From positions 1-33,367 of the forward strand of contig JAFZWN010000123.1 of NCBI GenBank assembly GCA_017617295.1: a DNA stretch of 33,367 bases, written 5' to 3'. The notes beneath the pieces were generated by a model. It had not been told where the DNA came from, did no database searches, and saw nothing but the letters and a program-made list of their open reading frames with translations. The translations under genes were made by a program, and so were the position numbers. Positions 1 through 7,769 of the stretch are shown piece after piece; the first letter of the stretch is position 1; every line of letters begins with the position of its first letter. This DNA comes from Clostridiales bacterium. Its GTDB lineage: Bacteria; Bacillota; Clostridia; Saccharofermentanales; Saccharofermentanaceae.

Positions 1-172
1 ACGGCATATACTGCCCCGCGGTATACTGTCTTTTTCATAAATTGTCCCCTTTAATTCCATTGTCTATATCTTTGTGACGAGACAGTTCATGTATATGTTG
101 CAAGGGATTAACCTGTGAGAGTTAAGCCGGTCATCGATCTTCCCGGGCTCTTTAGTGATAAATCGAAGAGTT
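1..172. other. left-edge intergenic sequence, nothing recognised
   Basis: No open frame here has a plausible ribosome binding site or protein-like composition. I see no RNA gene or clear promoter. The sequence runs straight into the inverted-repeat array that begins at 173. Confidence 0.5.
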
Positions 173-366
173 TTGTACCATTTTTCGATTTTCGCCTAAA
201 TGGTACAATTATTTTCATTGATTTCTGTACCATTTTCGCGTGTTTGAGACAAATGGTACACAATTTCAAAGATTTTCTGTACCCTTTTAATGATTTATAG
301 CAATTTGGTACAAAAATCTCGATGTTTTTTTGTACCAAATCTTTGATTTCGGCATTTTGGTACAAA
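173..366. repeat. array of four inverted-repeat units, 52-nt period (TTGTACCA/TGGTACAA)
   Basis: Four units start at 173, 225, 277 and 330, giving steps of 52, 52 and 53 nt. Each unit is 36-37 nt, opens with (T/C)TGTACC and closes with its inverse GGTACA. The first has perfect 11-bp arms, TTGTACCATTT and AAATGGTACAA. The eight GTAC cores lie at 175, 203, 227, 256, 279, 308, 332 and 360, so gaps alternate 28-29 and 23-24 nt. Sequences between the arms are AT-rich and not conserved. The last unit abuts the terminator of the DUF4214 gene. Function is unknown; related arrays occur near 5083, 17246 and 24133. Confidence 0.85.
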
Positions 367-403
367 AAATACTCCGGCCATCAGCCGTGCTGATAACCGG
401 AGT
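363..403 (-). terminator. intrinsic terminator of the DUF4214 protein gene
   Basis: Read on the minus strand, a CTCCGG stem (397-402) pairs with CCGGAG (372-377), with further inner pairing TATCAGC/GCTGATG, followed by TATTTTTTG. It lies 23 nt beyond the stop codon of the gene ending at 426. Confidence 0.85.
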
Positions 404-425
404 TACAGGAATAATTAAGCAATGG

Positions 426-2630
426 TTATCTTACGATCCCGTAGCTCGCGCAGATCTGACCGAACTCTTGCGACTGTGCGAACCCGTTAAATACTTCCTC
501 ACGGGAAACACCTGAATCAAGCTGGGCTACCCAGGCATCGAATCCCGAAGCGTCTGCTTCACGGCCCATGAAGGTACGGTAAAGGCGGTTGACGAATTCG
601 GCATTGGACACGTTCTGGAGGGTAAACTCTTCACTGAAGAAGAATCCCCTTGCAGCTCCCGTACCGGTATCTCGCTGATTTGCAAGCTGTCTAGCCCAGG
701 CCATGAGACCCACAGGATCGGCATCCCGTCCGAGACATGTCGTATAAAGCCTTGTGGCGAATTCGATAGTCTGGGAATTAGGGTCAACTTCTATGGAAGG
801 CGTTCCCGTTCCGCCGCTTCTGATACCGTAAAGAAGACAGAGATTCGCCCATTCGGTGGAATTGATAAAGCCTTCGATAATCTCCTGCTTGCTCCCGCCG
901 TGATCAAGGACTGCCACCCATCCGGCCAGTCCGTCGGCGTCCGCCTCACGGTTGAAGAAAGTACGGTAGAGCACGCGCACGAACTCTTCGTTAGAAACAT
1001 TCTTGTTTAAGAACTCGGGGCTGTAAAGGAACCCTCTTGCAAGATCAGCTCCGGTCTGGCCTCTCTCGGTAACAGCCGCGATCCAGTCAGCCTTGCCTAC
1101 AGGGTCAGACGCGCGTCCAAGTGCCACGGTATAAAGCCTCTCGACGAAGTCGGCAACACTGAATCCTGAAGATGACACGGCCGGTGCCGGAACGGAACCT
1201 CCCGTACCCGAAGGAGCAGAACCGCTTCCGCTGCTTCCGCCGCTTCCGCTGCTTCCGCTGCTTCCGCCCGGGCGAAGGATCGAGAAATCCGCCGTAGCCG
1301 AACCCGGATTATATATATCATCTCCAGGATATGTGGCTCTGACCGTATAGTCGCCGGCTGCTGCGGGAACGGTCGTTGAATAAGTGGAATCGTCCGCTCC
1401 CCTCTCCTTATATTCATAGATCATCGAAGCGCCCGTGGGCGGATCGGAAACCTGCGGACTACAAGGCGTCTCGCCTTCATTCCAGTCGTCTATCTCGAGC
1501 ATCAGGACGGGATCGATCTTACTCACCGTTACCATAACATAATCGAACGGGGAACTGAAATATCCGTCAGAAGCTTTGGCAAATGCAAAATAGTAAACAT
1601 AATATGTTCCGGGCATATCGGCTTTGGGAACAGCCGTGCTGAAATTCTGATAACCGCCCAAGTAGGTGGTAACGCAATAAGCCATCCTGCCATTTTGAGC
1701 CGTGCCGGGGATGACCATATCAGCCCCCGAACAGGCCGTCAGCCCCTCTACCGGAACAGGCGGCGTGACTACAACCGCATTGGGAAGTTCATAACGATAC
1801 GGATAAGTGATATGACTGAACATCCAGTCTTCCTGGTCAGTATATTGCTCATAGTTGCCGAACGTAGAGAAACATATTACCTCTTCATTTCCGGTAGATA
1901 TATCCCTTATATCCTGGCTGAAATAACATCCCGGATTAACATGCAATTGTACGCCTGCATATCCGTCCTTAAAACATCCGTTGGTATCGAGCGCAAGAGC
2001 AAGCGAAAGCTCTCCGATACAGCTGCGAAGGTTTCCGTTGTTCTCATCAGACCTGCTGATCTGCACATCTATAAGACTTGTGCAATGGCTGTTATCGAGG
2101 CGCAGATAATTGATCCTGCTGTCATACAACGCTCCGGTGCCGGATTCAAAGCACAAGCCTTCATTGACAGTACACCCTGCCATGACCAGCGTATCATTTC
2201 GATTCACTGAAACAGCGACATCGACAGTCGAATTCTCGATAGTTATCTGTCCGGGGTTCTGATCAGACCAAATTTTCAGTATGCCGTCCCCTGCGCTCCC
2301 GATGGTAGAGCCGCCGATGACAAGGTCATGTCCGTCAAGGTCAAGATAGACGATCCCTCCGTCGGTCAGATTCAGGGTAAGATCCTCAGAAGTAACGGTG
2401 ACATCAGTCAAAAGTGTGATCTCATCCTGAGCGCCTGCCGCAGCGAAAGCCTCCGCAAGCGAACTGTACTTTGGTCTGTTTTCGACAGGATACTGATTAA
2501 ATCTTCCTACGCTCGCGACCTCGCCGTCAGCCCGGACAGTCTTTCCAGCAAGGGGGATACATCCTCCGGCCAGGGCAAAGCTCAGAGCAACACTTATAAC
2601 ACGCTTGAAAAACGTTTTTCCTCCAAACAT
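426..2630 (-). CDS. secreted DUF4214 repeat protein
   Basis: Predicted secreted protein of 734 residues. I place the start at the ATG at 2630 because AAAGGAGA lies 7 nt upstream and the protein then opens with a signal peptide (Lys-rich start, hydrophobic core to about residue 30). The frame stays open to 2729, but that would put 33 residues before the signal. Order: signal peptide; about 240 residues of short beta-strand-like repeats resembling a right-handed beta-helix; two Ig-like domains (about 290-370 and 373-452); a Gly/Ser linker (about 455-485); two C-terminal DUF4214 blocks (about 492-603 and 621-731), each with paired copies of the RLYxxxLGRxADxxG pattern. DUF4214 occurs in secreted and surface proteins, often with carbohydrate-related contexts, but its function is not settled. 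The gene has its own promoter and terminator, so it is probably monocistronic. Confidence 0.85.
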   Translation of the reverse strand: MFGGKTFFKRVISVALSFALAGGCIPLAGKTVRADGEVASVGRFNQYPVENRPKYSSLAEAFAAAGAQDEITLLTDVTVTSEDLTLNLTDGGIVYLDLDGHDLVIGGSTIGSAGDGILKIWSDQNPGQITIENSTVDVAVSVNRNDTLVMAGCTVNEGLCFESGTGALYDSRINYLRLDNSHCTSLIDVQISRSDENNGNLRSCIGELSLALALDTNGCFKDGYAGVQLHVNPGCYFSQDIRDISTGNEEVICFSTFGNYEQYTDQEDWMFSHITYPYRYELPNAVVVTPPVPVEGLTACSGADMVIPGTAQNGRMAYCVTTYLGGYQNFSTAVPKADMPGTYYVYYFAFAKASDGYFSSPFDYVMVTVSKIDPVLMLEIDDWNEGETPCSPQVSDPPTGASMIYEYKERGADDSTYSTTVPAAAGDYTVRATYPGDDIYNPGSATADFSILRPGGSSGSSGSGGSSGSGSAPSGTGGSVPAPAVSSSGFSVADFVERLYTVALGRASDPVGKADWIAAVTERGQTGADLARGFLYSPEFLNKNVSNEEFVRVLYRTFFNREADADGLAGWVAVLDHGGSKQEIIEGFINSTEWANLCLLYGIRSGGTGTPSIEVDPNSQTIEFATRLYTTCLGRDADPVGLMAWARQLANQRDTGTGAARGFFFSEEFTLQNVSNAEFVNRLYRTFMGREADASGFDAWVAQLDSGVSREEVFNGFAQSQEFGQICASYGIVR

Positions 2631-2670
2631 CAGGCTATCTCCTTTCGCTGTTATCCCATCAGATATTTTC

Positions 2671-2698
2671 ATTATATCGAAAAGTGATTTTACAACAA
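2671..2698 (-). promoter_or_regulatory. candidate sigma-A promoter of the DUF4214 gene
   Basis: On the minus strand TTGTTG (2693-2698) is followed after 16 nt by a perfect TATAAT (2671-2676). The -10 element lies about 40 nt upstream of the chosen start. Confidence 0.6.
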
Positions 2699-2711
2699 CA
2701 GCTGAACCGCA

Positions 2712-2750
2712 TAAAAACACCGCCCACATCAGTCAGCGATGCAGGCGGCG
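2712..2750 (-). terminator. intrinsic terminator after the rubrerythrin reading frame
   Basis: On the minus strand a GC-rich hairpin (GGCGG paired with CCGCC, inner GATG with CATC, loop about 2731-2737) is followed by TTTTT (2713-2717). It starts 26 nt after the stop codon at 2776. Confidence 0.85.
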
Positions 2751-2775
2751 CATGATTTCACCCGGTTATATCAGA

Positions 2776-3438
2776 TCAGTAGTTCTTCTCGTTGATCTCA
2801 AAGTAGCTCTGAGGATGATTACATACGGGGCAGACTTCGGGAGCCTCGGTGCCTACTACGATATGGCCGCAGTTCCTGCACTCCCATACCTTTACCGTAC
2901 TCTTCTTGAAGACTTCCTGTGCCTCGATGTTAGAAAGGAGCGCACGGTATCTCTCCTCGTGGTGCTTCTCGATGGCGCCTACCGCACGGAACTTGGCGGC
3001 GAGATCAGCGAAGCCCTCAGCCTCGGCAGTCTTGGCAAAGTTCTCATACATGTCTGTCCACTCGAAGTTCTCGCCGTCAGCTGCAGCAGCAAGGTTATCG
3101 GTAGTCTTACCGATGAGCTTGAGCTCCTTGGCCCACATCTTGGCATGCTCCTTCTCGTTGTCGGCAGTCTTCAGGAAGATGGCGGAGATCTGCTCATATC
3201 CTTCCTTCTTGGCTACTGATGCGAAATATGTATACTTATTTCTCGCCTGGGACTCTCCTGCGAAAGCAGCCTGCAGGTTCTTCTCCGTCTGTGTTCCCGC
3301 ATAAGGATTAGCGGCGGGAGCATCAGCCTCGATAACCTCGAGATTCTCACCCGATGCCTGGCACAGAGGGCACTTAGCCTCTTCACCTGCTGCTGCCTCG
3401 AACTCGTGTCCGCAGATCTTGCATTTGTACTTAGCCAT
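2776..3438 (-). CDS. rubrerythrin (internal start within the fused frame)
   Basis: A 220-residue rubrerythrin can be translated on its own from the ATG at 3438, which has a strong AAGGAGG (3447-3453) 8 nt upstream. The protein has an N-terminal rubredoxin-like knuckle (CKIC and CPLC), a ferritin-like four-helix domain with diiron ligands visible in [16 protein letters not shown] and [11 protein letters not shown], and a second rubredoxin-like site at the C-terminus (CRNC and CPVC). Rubrerythrins reduce hydrogen peroxide in the cytoplasm of anaerobes using NAD(P)H-linked electron carriers. Two iron-sulfur-free Cys4 sites, one at each end, are more than the classical C-terminal one. The strong internal ribosome binding site is the reason to list it separately; the longer fused product may be made as well. 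Confidence 0.85.
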   Translation of the reverse strand: MAKYKCKICGHEFEAAAGEEAKCPLCQASGENLEVIEADAPAANPYAGTQTEKNLQAAFAGESQARNKYTYFASVAKKEGYEQISAIFLKTADNEKEHAKMWAKELKLIGKTTDNLAAAADGENFEWTDMYENFAKTAEAEGFADLAAKFRAVGAIEKHHEERYRALLSNIEAQEVFKKSTVKVWECRNCGHIVVGTEAPEVCPVCNHPQSYFEINEKNY

Positions 3439-4896
3439 AGTTTTTTCCTCCTTGGTATGGTCATTTAATTGTGTACATGTCTGTTGCGGCTTCCCCGCAT
3501 GAGGGATGCCGGTATATTCGGCGATATCCGAATCAAGAGTAATGAGATTAGAAAGCGACAGAGCGCTCACCGAAGTTACGCCGCATACGCGCGCGAACAT
3601 CTGAAGCTCCTTTGTGCTGACGCTAAGAAAATTACCGACTCTCTGAGCAGCTTTATCGATATCGAGGCGCGCACGAAGCTTCGGGTCCTGGGTGGCGATA
3701 CCTACGGGGCACATACCTGTGCCGCAGATACGGTACTGCTGGCAGGCCGCGGCGATAAGTGCGGCCGAGGCTATGGCGACGGCGTCGGCTCCCATGGCGA
3801 TCGCTTTCGCGAAATCAGACGGGACGCGGAGTCCGCCCGTGATGATGAGTGCTATATCGGATCCTACTGAGTCGAGGTACTTACGTGCGCGGCTCAGTGC
3901 ATAGATCGTCGGAACGGAAGAACTCTCACGAAGGAACAGCGGCGAAGAACCGGTCGCACCTCCCCTGCCGTCGATAGTAACAAAATCGGCACCCGAATAG
4001 ACTATCCACGCCAGGTCGGCCTCGATGTTACCCGCCGCGATCTTGACGCCGATCGGACGGCCGCCTGAGCGGGTGCGCAGCATATCTACCATAGTCTTCA
4101 GGTCATCGCGCGAGTTGATCTCGGGAAACTTCGAGGGGCTCTGGATATCCTGACCCACCGGCCTGCCTCGGAGCGCAGCGATATCCTCCGTCACCTTCTC
4201 GCCAGGGAGATGCCCTCCCATGCCGGGCTTGGTGCCCTGCCCTATCTTGATCTCGATCGCGTCGACCTTGGAAAGGTTCTCGTCGGTCACGCTGTATTTG
4301 TTCGGTACATACTCGAAAATGTACTTATATGCATTCTCGTACTCGTCAGGAAGGATGCCTCCCTCGCCGCCTGCGATAGCCGTTCTCGCATACGATGCGC
4401 CGCGCGCCAGAGCCGTCTTGATCTCCTTTGAAAGAGCACCGAAAGACATATGAGAAATGAATACGGGACTCTCGAGCACCATGGGCCTGGCGGCATTCTT
4501 GCCGATGACGGTCGTTGTACTCACGGGCGCTCCGTCATCCAGAGGTGCCGGATCGAGCTGGTTGCCCTTAAAGAGGATGCTGTCCCACGAAGGAAGAGGC
4601 ATCTTGGTGGACATCGCAGCGTGGATGGTCTTGCCCGAGACCGCCATCTCGTGGATCTCTTTCATATATCTCTCGGAAGTATCGGTCCTGGAATAAGTGC
4701 TGTCGTAAGCAAGCCCGGAAGGAGAAGCGGAAGACGAAGCTGCAGCTTCCGAAGTCCCTGCCTCATCCTCTTCTATCTTCTCAAAGACTTCAGACGGCTG
4801 CCCGCAGACCGGGCACTTCTCAAGTTCGGAAAAGGGCTTTCCTTCTTTCTCTTCATCGTATACGTATCCGCATACGGAGCATCTGTACTTAGCCAT
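2776..4896 (-). CDS. rubredoxin / FMN glutamate-synthase-like / rubrerythrin continuous reading frame
   Basis: One uninterrupted 706-codon frame. Residues 1-40 are a rubredoxin-type iron site (C6, C9, C28, C31). About 90-465 is the FMN-binding domain of glutamate synthase, with the [12 protein letters not shown] cluster motif typical of GltB; the amidotransferase domain is absent, as in the stand-alone clostridial and archaeal type. Residues 487-706 are a complete rubrerythrin. Stand-alone relatives normally end near the [11 protein letters not shown] segment. Here there is no stop there; about 20 junction residues, partly encoded by the next gene's Shine-Dalgarno region, lead straight into rubrerythrin. 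Either the frame is a true fusion, or a stop was lost by mutation or base-call error. A GCGG/CCGC hairpin (about 3493-3505) sits at the junction. Likely role: redox or peroxide defence with reduced rubredoxin as electron carrier; the exact reaction of the synthase part is uncertain. Confidence 0.85.
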   Translation of the reverse strand: MAKYRCSVCGYVYDEEKEGKPFSELEKCPVCGQPSEVFEKIEEDEAGTSEAAASSSASPSGLAYDSTYSRTDTSERYMKEIHEMAVSGKTIHAAMSTKMPLPSWDSILFKGNQLDPAPLDDGAPVSTTTVIGKNAARPMVLESPVFISHMSFGALSKEIKTALARGASYARTAIAGGEGGILPDEYENAYKYIFEYVPNKYSVTDENLSKVDAIEIKIGQGTKPGMGGHLPGEKVTEDIAALRGRPVGQDIQSPSKFPEINSRDDLKTMVDMLRTRSGGRPIGVKIAAGNIEADLAWIVYSGADFVTIDGRGGATGSSPLFLRESSSVPTIYALSRARKYLDSVGSDIALIITGGLRVPSDFAKAIAMGADAVAIASAALIAAACQQYRICGTGMCPVGIATQDPKLRARLDIDKAAQRVGNFLSVSTKELQMFARVCGVTSVSALSLSNLITLDSDIAEYTGIPHAGKPQQTCTQLNDHTKEEKTMAKYKCKICGHEFEAAAGEEAKCPLCQASGENLEVIEADAPAANPYAGTQTEKNLQAAFAGESQARNKYTYFASVAKKEGYEQISAIFLKTADNEKEHAKMWAKELKLIGKTTDNLAAAADGENFEWTDMYENFAKTAEAEGFADLAAKFRAVGAIEKHHEERYRALLSNIEAQEVFKKSTVKVWECRNCGHIVVGTEAPEVCPVCNHPQSYFEINEKNY

Positions 4897-5082
4897 GGGA
4901 TTCCCCCTCTCCGATATAATATGGACTATTTAATTGTCACTTACAAACTGGTATTTGTCAATTAAAAAATATAATTATTTTAGAATGCTTCTAAAAATAA
5001 TCAAATGTCAGGAGAGCACCCAAAAAGACTCTTCACGGAAACCTTGTGAGACCGAACCAAACCTTAAAATCGCTCTCAATTC
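4897..5082. other. upstream region of the redox locus, AT-rich, with dyads
   Basis: This stretch lies upstream of the fused redox gene. On the minus strand there is a perfect TTGACA (4956-4961) and a TATTAT (4916-4921), but they are 34 nt apart, so they are not one promoter; a GTGACA (4935-4940) lies only 13 nt from the TATTAT. TTAATTG (4930-4936) and CAATTAA (4959-4965) form an inverted pair around this region. The gene's ribosome binding site is the purine-rich GGAGAGGGGGA before the ATG. No ORF is convincing in 4990-5082. Confidence 0.4.
4980..4994. promoter_or_regulatory. candidate operator, 15-bp palindrome (PerR-box-like)
   Basis: TTAGAATGCTTCTAA is a near-perfect dyad, extended outward by ATTATT on one side and AAATAAT on the other. 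Its 7-1-7 layout resembles the PerR box TTATAATnATTATAA, and PerR is known to control rubrerythrin genes in clostridia. It lies about 85 nt upstream of the redox gene. It has no GC-rich stem, so it is not a terminator. The match is only partial, so the regulator is a guess. Confidence 0.35.
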
Positions 5083-5196
5083 AATTCCCCCGTAAAACAA
5101 CACTAAACCGACAAATTGGTATGAAAATGGGGTATATAGAGTTAAATTCCCCATAAAACTACATGAAGCTGCAAACTCTGTATATTTATGGGGAAT
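5083..5196. repeat. two-unit inverted-repeat array, 62-nt period (AATTCCCC/GGGGAAT)
   Basis: Two units begin at 5083 and 5145, 62 nt apart, each opening AATTCCCC and closing ATGGGG about 50 nt later. The second has perfect 12-bp arms, ATTCCCCATAAA (5146-5157) and TTTATGGGGAAT (5185-5196). Both share TAAAAC just inside the left arm; the interior otherwise diverges. Confidence 0.7.
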
Positions 5197-5223
5197 ATCG
5201 ATCGGCCGTATGAAGTTCTTCAC

Positions 5224-5324
5224 TTCAACCTTTTTCAAGATTTCAAAACCATACTTCAACCTTTTTTCTTAGTTCAGACCCCCTATTTCAACCTTTTTTC
5301 GATTTTTGGGGAAAAAGGTTGAAA
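5224..5324. repeat. TTCAACC motif array with 31/32-nt steps and a 13-bp inverted repeat
   Basis: TTCAACCTTTTT starts at 5224, 5255 and 5287, steps of 31 and 32 nt (63 in total). The third copy is paired with its exact inverse: TTTCAACCTTTTT (5286-5298) and AAAAAGGTTGAAA (5312-5324), a 37-nt unit like those in the array at 173. It lies just beyond the 3' end of the lipoprotein gene ending at 5365. No U-tract follows the hairpin on the minus strand, so it does not look like an ordinary terminator. Confidence 0.7.
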
Positions 5325-5364
5325 TCCTCTTATATGCCGGCCTTTGTCATATTATAAAGATCTG

Positions 5365-7749
5365 TCAGCCCCTCTCGTTTGCGAGCGTGGAAAGCCTGTC
5401 CTCGATCAGATCCGCTATCTCCTCCGGCGTCTTCTGATCAGCAAAATAAGCTCCCATCTCCTCACGGATTATTATCTCCTGCTCAGTGTCTATGCAGCCG
5501 ACCCCGTTACACCTGTCGATCATAGCTTCATACACTTGAACAAATACATCAGGATCCATGTATTCGGTATCATATCCAAAGTCGATCATGGTCTCCGGAA
5601 AAATCAGATTGTGTGCATATTCGGCAAGACGGTTATAACTCTCGGCTACCTCCCTTATCTGAGTCTCGACCCCGGATCTGCTTACGGGGCAGTAGTCCCC
5701 CATCCGGTAACGGTCCTGCAGATCAGGACTGATAAGAAGCGAGATAAATTCCCTGCATTGCTGCTCGTAAGCCGTGGAGGCGGTAACAGCGACAGAATGC
5801 ATGATCCGTATATTGGGACCGGTCGCGCCGGTGCTCGGCAGTCCCATCAGGACCATATCATCGATCACGCCATCACAAGCCTCCGCCAGGCAGTAAGGAT
5901 GATCCATATCAAAGTATTTGACTCTCGAAGCACCCTGTGCCCAATAATCATATACTGTCATATCGTCGGCAAATGCCGGCTCCAGATACCTGTCCCTGGA
6001 GTATTCAGCTAGCTCCCAGAATTCATCGGATCTGAAATCTGTGATCCCGCTTTGGCTCAGACATCTGATAAAGAAACTTTCCCTGGGGATCGCCGTCGGA
6101 TCTCTCCCGTTACAGATATCATGCACCATCTCGTCATACTGATCGAAAGTAAATCCGACCCGGCCGTTCTCAGTATCCCCGCTTCGCATGACAAGACCAT
6201 GAGGAATGAACGCCAACGGGATATTATAGAGCTTACCGTCTGTTCGAAGTGCCTCAAAGACATTGGAAAAGGCATCGTCAGGAAGGGTAAGATCGGACAG
6301 ATCGATCAGATACTGATCATCACACAGCTGCAGGAGGCCATATGCATCGAATATAATATCAGGACCGTCTCCCGACATCAGGTCGATCATCAATCTGTTA
6401 TATACGATACTCTCGTTGCTCAGATCAGTTCCGGCCCCTATCAGGCTGCCGGTATCGGGATCATACATATTGTATCGCGGATCGAAGATTATACGGTGAG
6501 TAGTACTTCGCGCATTATATTCACTGACCCCCTCTGCCACGATATAGCTGACAGGGGTCAGAGAAGCGGCTCTTATTATCTCCTTTCCTTCATTCGGATT
6601 ATTCTCGGACCTCGTAAGCACGAAGACACGATGAGTGTCCCTCTCCACATCAAACATATTGTTCCCGAGAGGAATATCTCCGGACATGATGATCGTATCG
6701 CTGTCAACATAGTCTACATAAAGATCCTGAAGGAGCATCATATTCATATTGCAGCAGTTATAATCAAAATACGTACTGACAGTCCCTTCTGTCAGGTCAA
6801 CTGTCTTGATCTCATAGTCTGAACTGATAATGTTGCCGATGCCTTCGATATAAAATCCCTGATAAAAAGAGAGATCATCAAGAAAGGAAAGATCCGCATC
6901 ATAATAAGACAGTTCTTTGCTGTCAAGATCGAGCTGTACATATCTGACCCAGTCATAGTTATCAATTCTCATGAGTATACAGTTTTCGGAAAGCCTGAAC
7001 AGAACGCTTACTGAGCTGTCGCATAAATTTCTGTCAAAATCGTAAAACGAGACCGTCTCAGTCTCCCCCGAAGGATCCGTAATATCGACTTTCACGTCGC
7101 GATCGTTAAATTCTCCCAACCCGTAATCAAGATAAACATGTACATAATGACCGTCACACTTTGCCGATATTATGTCAAGGGAATCAATAAAGCCATCTGT
7201 GATCTCTTCCAGTTCATCCAGGTCGGTCACGGAACCATCGGCGGGGTCAAAAATGACACTGTATCCGTTAAGACCGGATCCCCCTATGTCAGTATAGGAA
7301 AAATCTATCTTAATCTTATCGCCTTTGGACTCGACATTATCATAAAGCCTAAGATGACTTACAGTCCTCGGGTATTGAGCATCTATAAGATCATTAAGAT
7401 CTACAGTCTGCTCATGATTCCCCTGCTTGTCAAATATAAGCATATAATCATGCGACTCTTCTAATATATAAGAGGTACCTTCTTCCCTTAGGATCTTCGT
7501 CCCGTGAAAAAAGAAAGCCAGCTTTTCGCCCACGACCCCCAGGAACTTATATCGGGAATAACCCGCGTCAAATTCATCGAGATCGATATAATCTCCTATC
7601 GAAATGCACTTATACTCATACCAGCAGTCACTGACTTCATACCCAGCTGAAGTTTCCGGCCTTTTTGAGCATCCTGCCGTAAAAATGTGTGACATTGTCA
7701 TAACCACCGCCAAAAGCGCGGCCGCCGCTCGCTTTGATCCCTGTCCCAT
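5365..7749 (-). CDS. lipoprotein with C-terminal extracellular solute-binding-protein-like domain (paralog 1)
   Basis: A 794-residue predicted lipoprotein. The signal peptide ends in a lipobox with Cys27 (TAGC). The start at 7749 has AAAGGAG upstream. Residues about 40-390 form a domain I do not recognise, rich in beta-strand and acidic residues, with a conserved NCCN motif near residue 331. Residues about 395-794 resemble family 1 sugar-binding proteins of ABC transporters: the GDGPDIIFDAYG segment, and the C-terminal KTPEEIADLIEDRLS typical of that family. It is about 45% longer than an ordinary binding protein, and no permease or ATPase gene is nearby. It lies 20 nt downstream of a close full-length paralog, so the two are probably co-transcribed products of a tandem duplication. 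A sensory or surface sugar-binding role is possible; transport is not shown. Confidence 0.85.
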   Translation of the reverse strand: MGQGSKRAAAALLAVVMTMSHIFTAGCSKRPETSAGYEVSDCWYEYKCISIGDYIDLDEFDAGYSRYKFLGVVGEKLAFFFHGTKILREEGTSYILEESHDYMLIFDKQGNHEQTVDLNDLIDAQYPRTVSHLRLYDNVESKGDKIKIDFSYTDIGGSGLNGYSVIFDPADGSVTDLDELEEITDGFIDSLDIISAKCDGHYVHVYLDYGLGEFNDRDVKVDITDPSGETETVSFYDFDRNLCDSSVSVLFRLSENCILMRIDNYDWVRYVQLDLDSKELSYYDADLSFLDDLSFYQGFYIEGIGNIISSDYEIKTVDLTEGTVSTYFDYNCCNMNMMLLQDLYVDYVDSDTIIMSGDIPLGNNMFDVERDTHRVFVLTRSENNPNEGKEIIRAASLTPVSYIVAEGVSEYNARSTTHRIIFDPRYNMYDPDTGSLIGAGTDLSNESIVYNRLMIDLMSGDGPDIIFDAYGLLQLCDDQYLIDLSDLTLPDDAFSNVFEALRTDGKLYNIPLAFIPHGLVMRSGDTENGRVGFTFDQYDEMVHDICNGRDPTAIPRESFFIRCLSQSGITDFRSDEFWELAEYSRDRYLEPAFADDMTVYDYWAQGASRVKYFDMDHPYCLAEACDGVIDDMVLMGLPSTGATGPNIRIMHSVAVTASTAYEQQCREFISLLISPDLQDRYRMGDYCPVSRSGVETQIREVAESYNRLAEYAHNLIFPETMIDFGYDTEYMDPDVFVQVYEAMIDRCNGVGCIDTEQEIIIREEMGAYFADQKTPEEIADLIEDRLSTLANERG

Positions 7750-7769
7750 AAATCTTCTCCTTTGAAGTC

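Noticed and set aside
108-365. 85-residue minus-strand frame across the array
   Set aside because: It lies on the repeats, has no ribosome binding site, and its apparent Lys/Ser-rich composition comes from the AT-rich motifs.
173-366. CRISPR array reading of the 52-nt periodic repeats
   Set aside because: The conserved parts are only 7-11 bp inverted arms, not identical 24-40 nt direct repeats, the internal sequences are short and AT-rich, and no cas gene is in the window.
4916-4961. TTGACA and TATTAT as one promoter of the redox gene
   Set aside because: They are 34 nt apart, double the required spacing.
5286-5324. terminator of the lipoprotein gene ending at 5365
   Set aside because: The stem is perfect but no U-tract follows on the minus strand, and the motif belongs to the array.
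5344-6012. 222-residue plus-strand frame
   Set aside because: It is the antisense shadow of the lipoprotein gene, which has a signal peptide, lipobox and paralog support.
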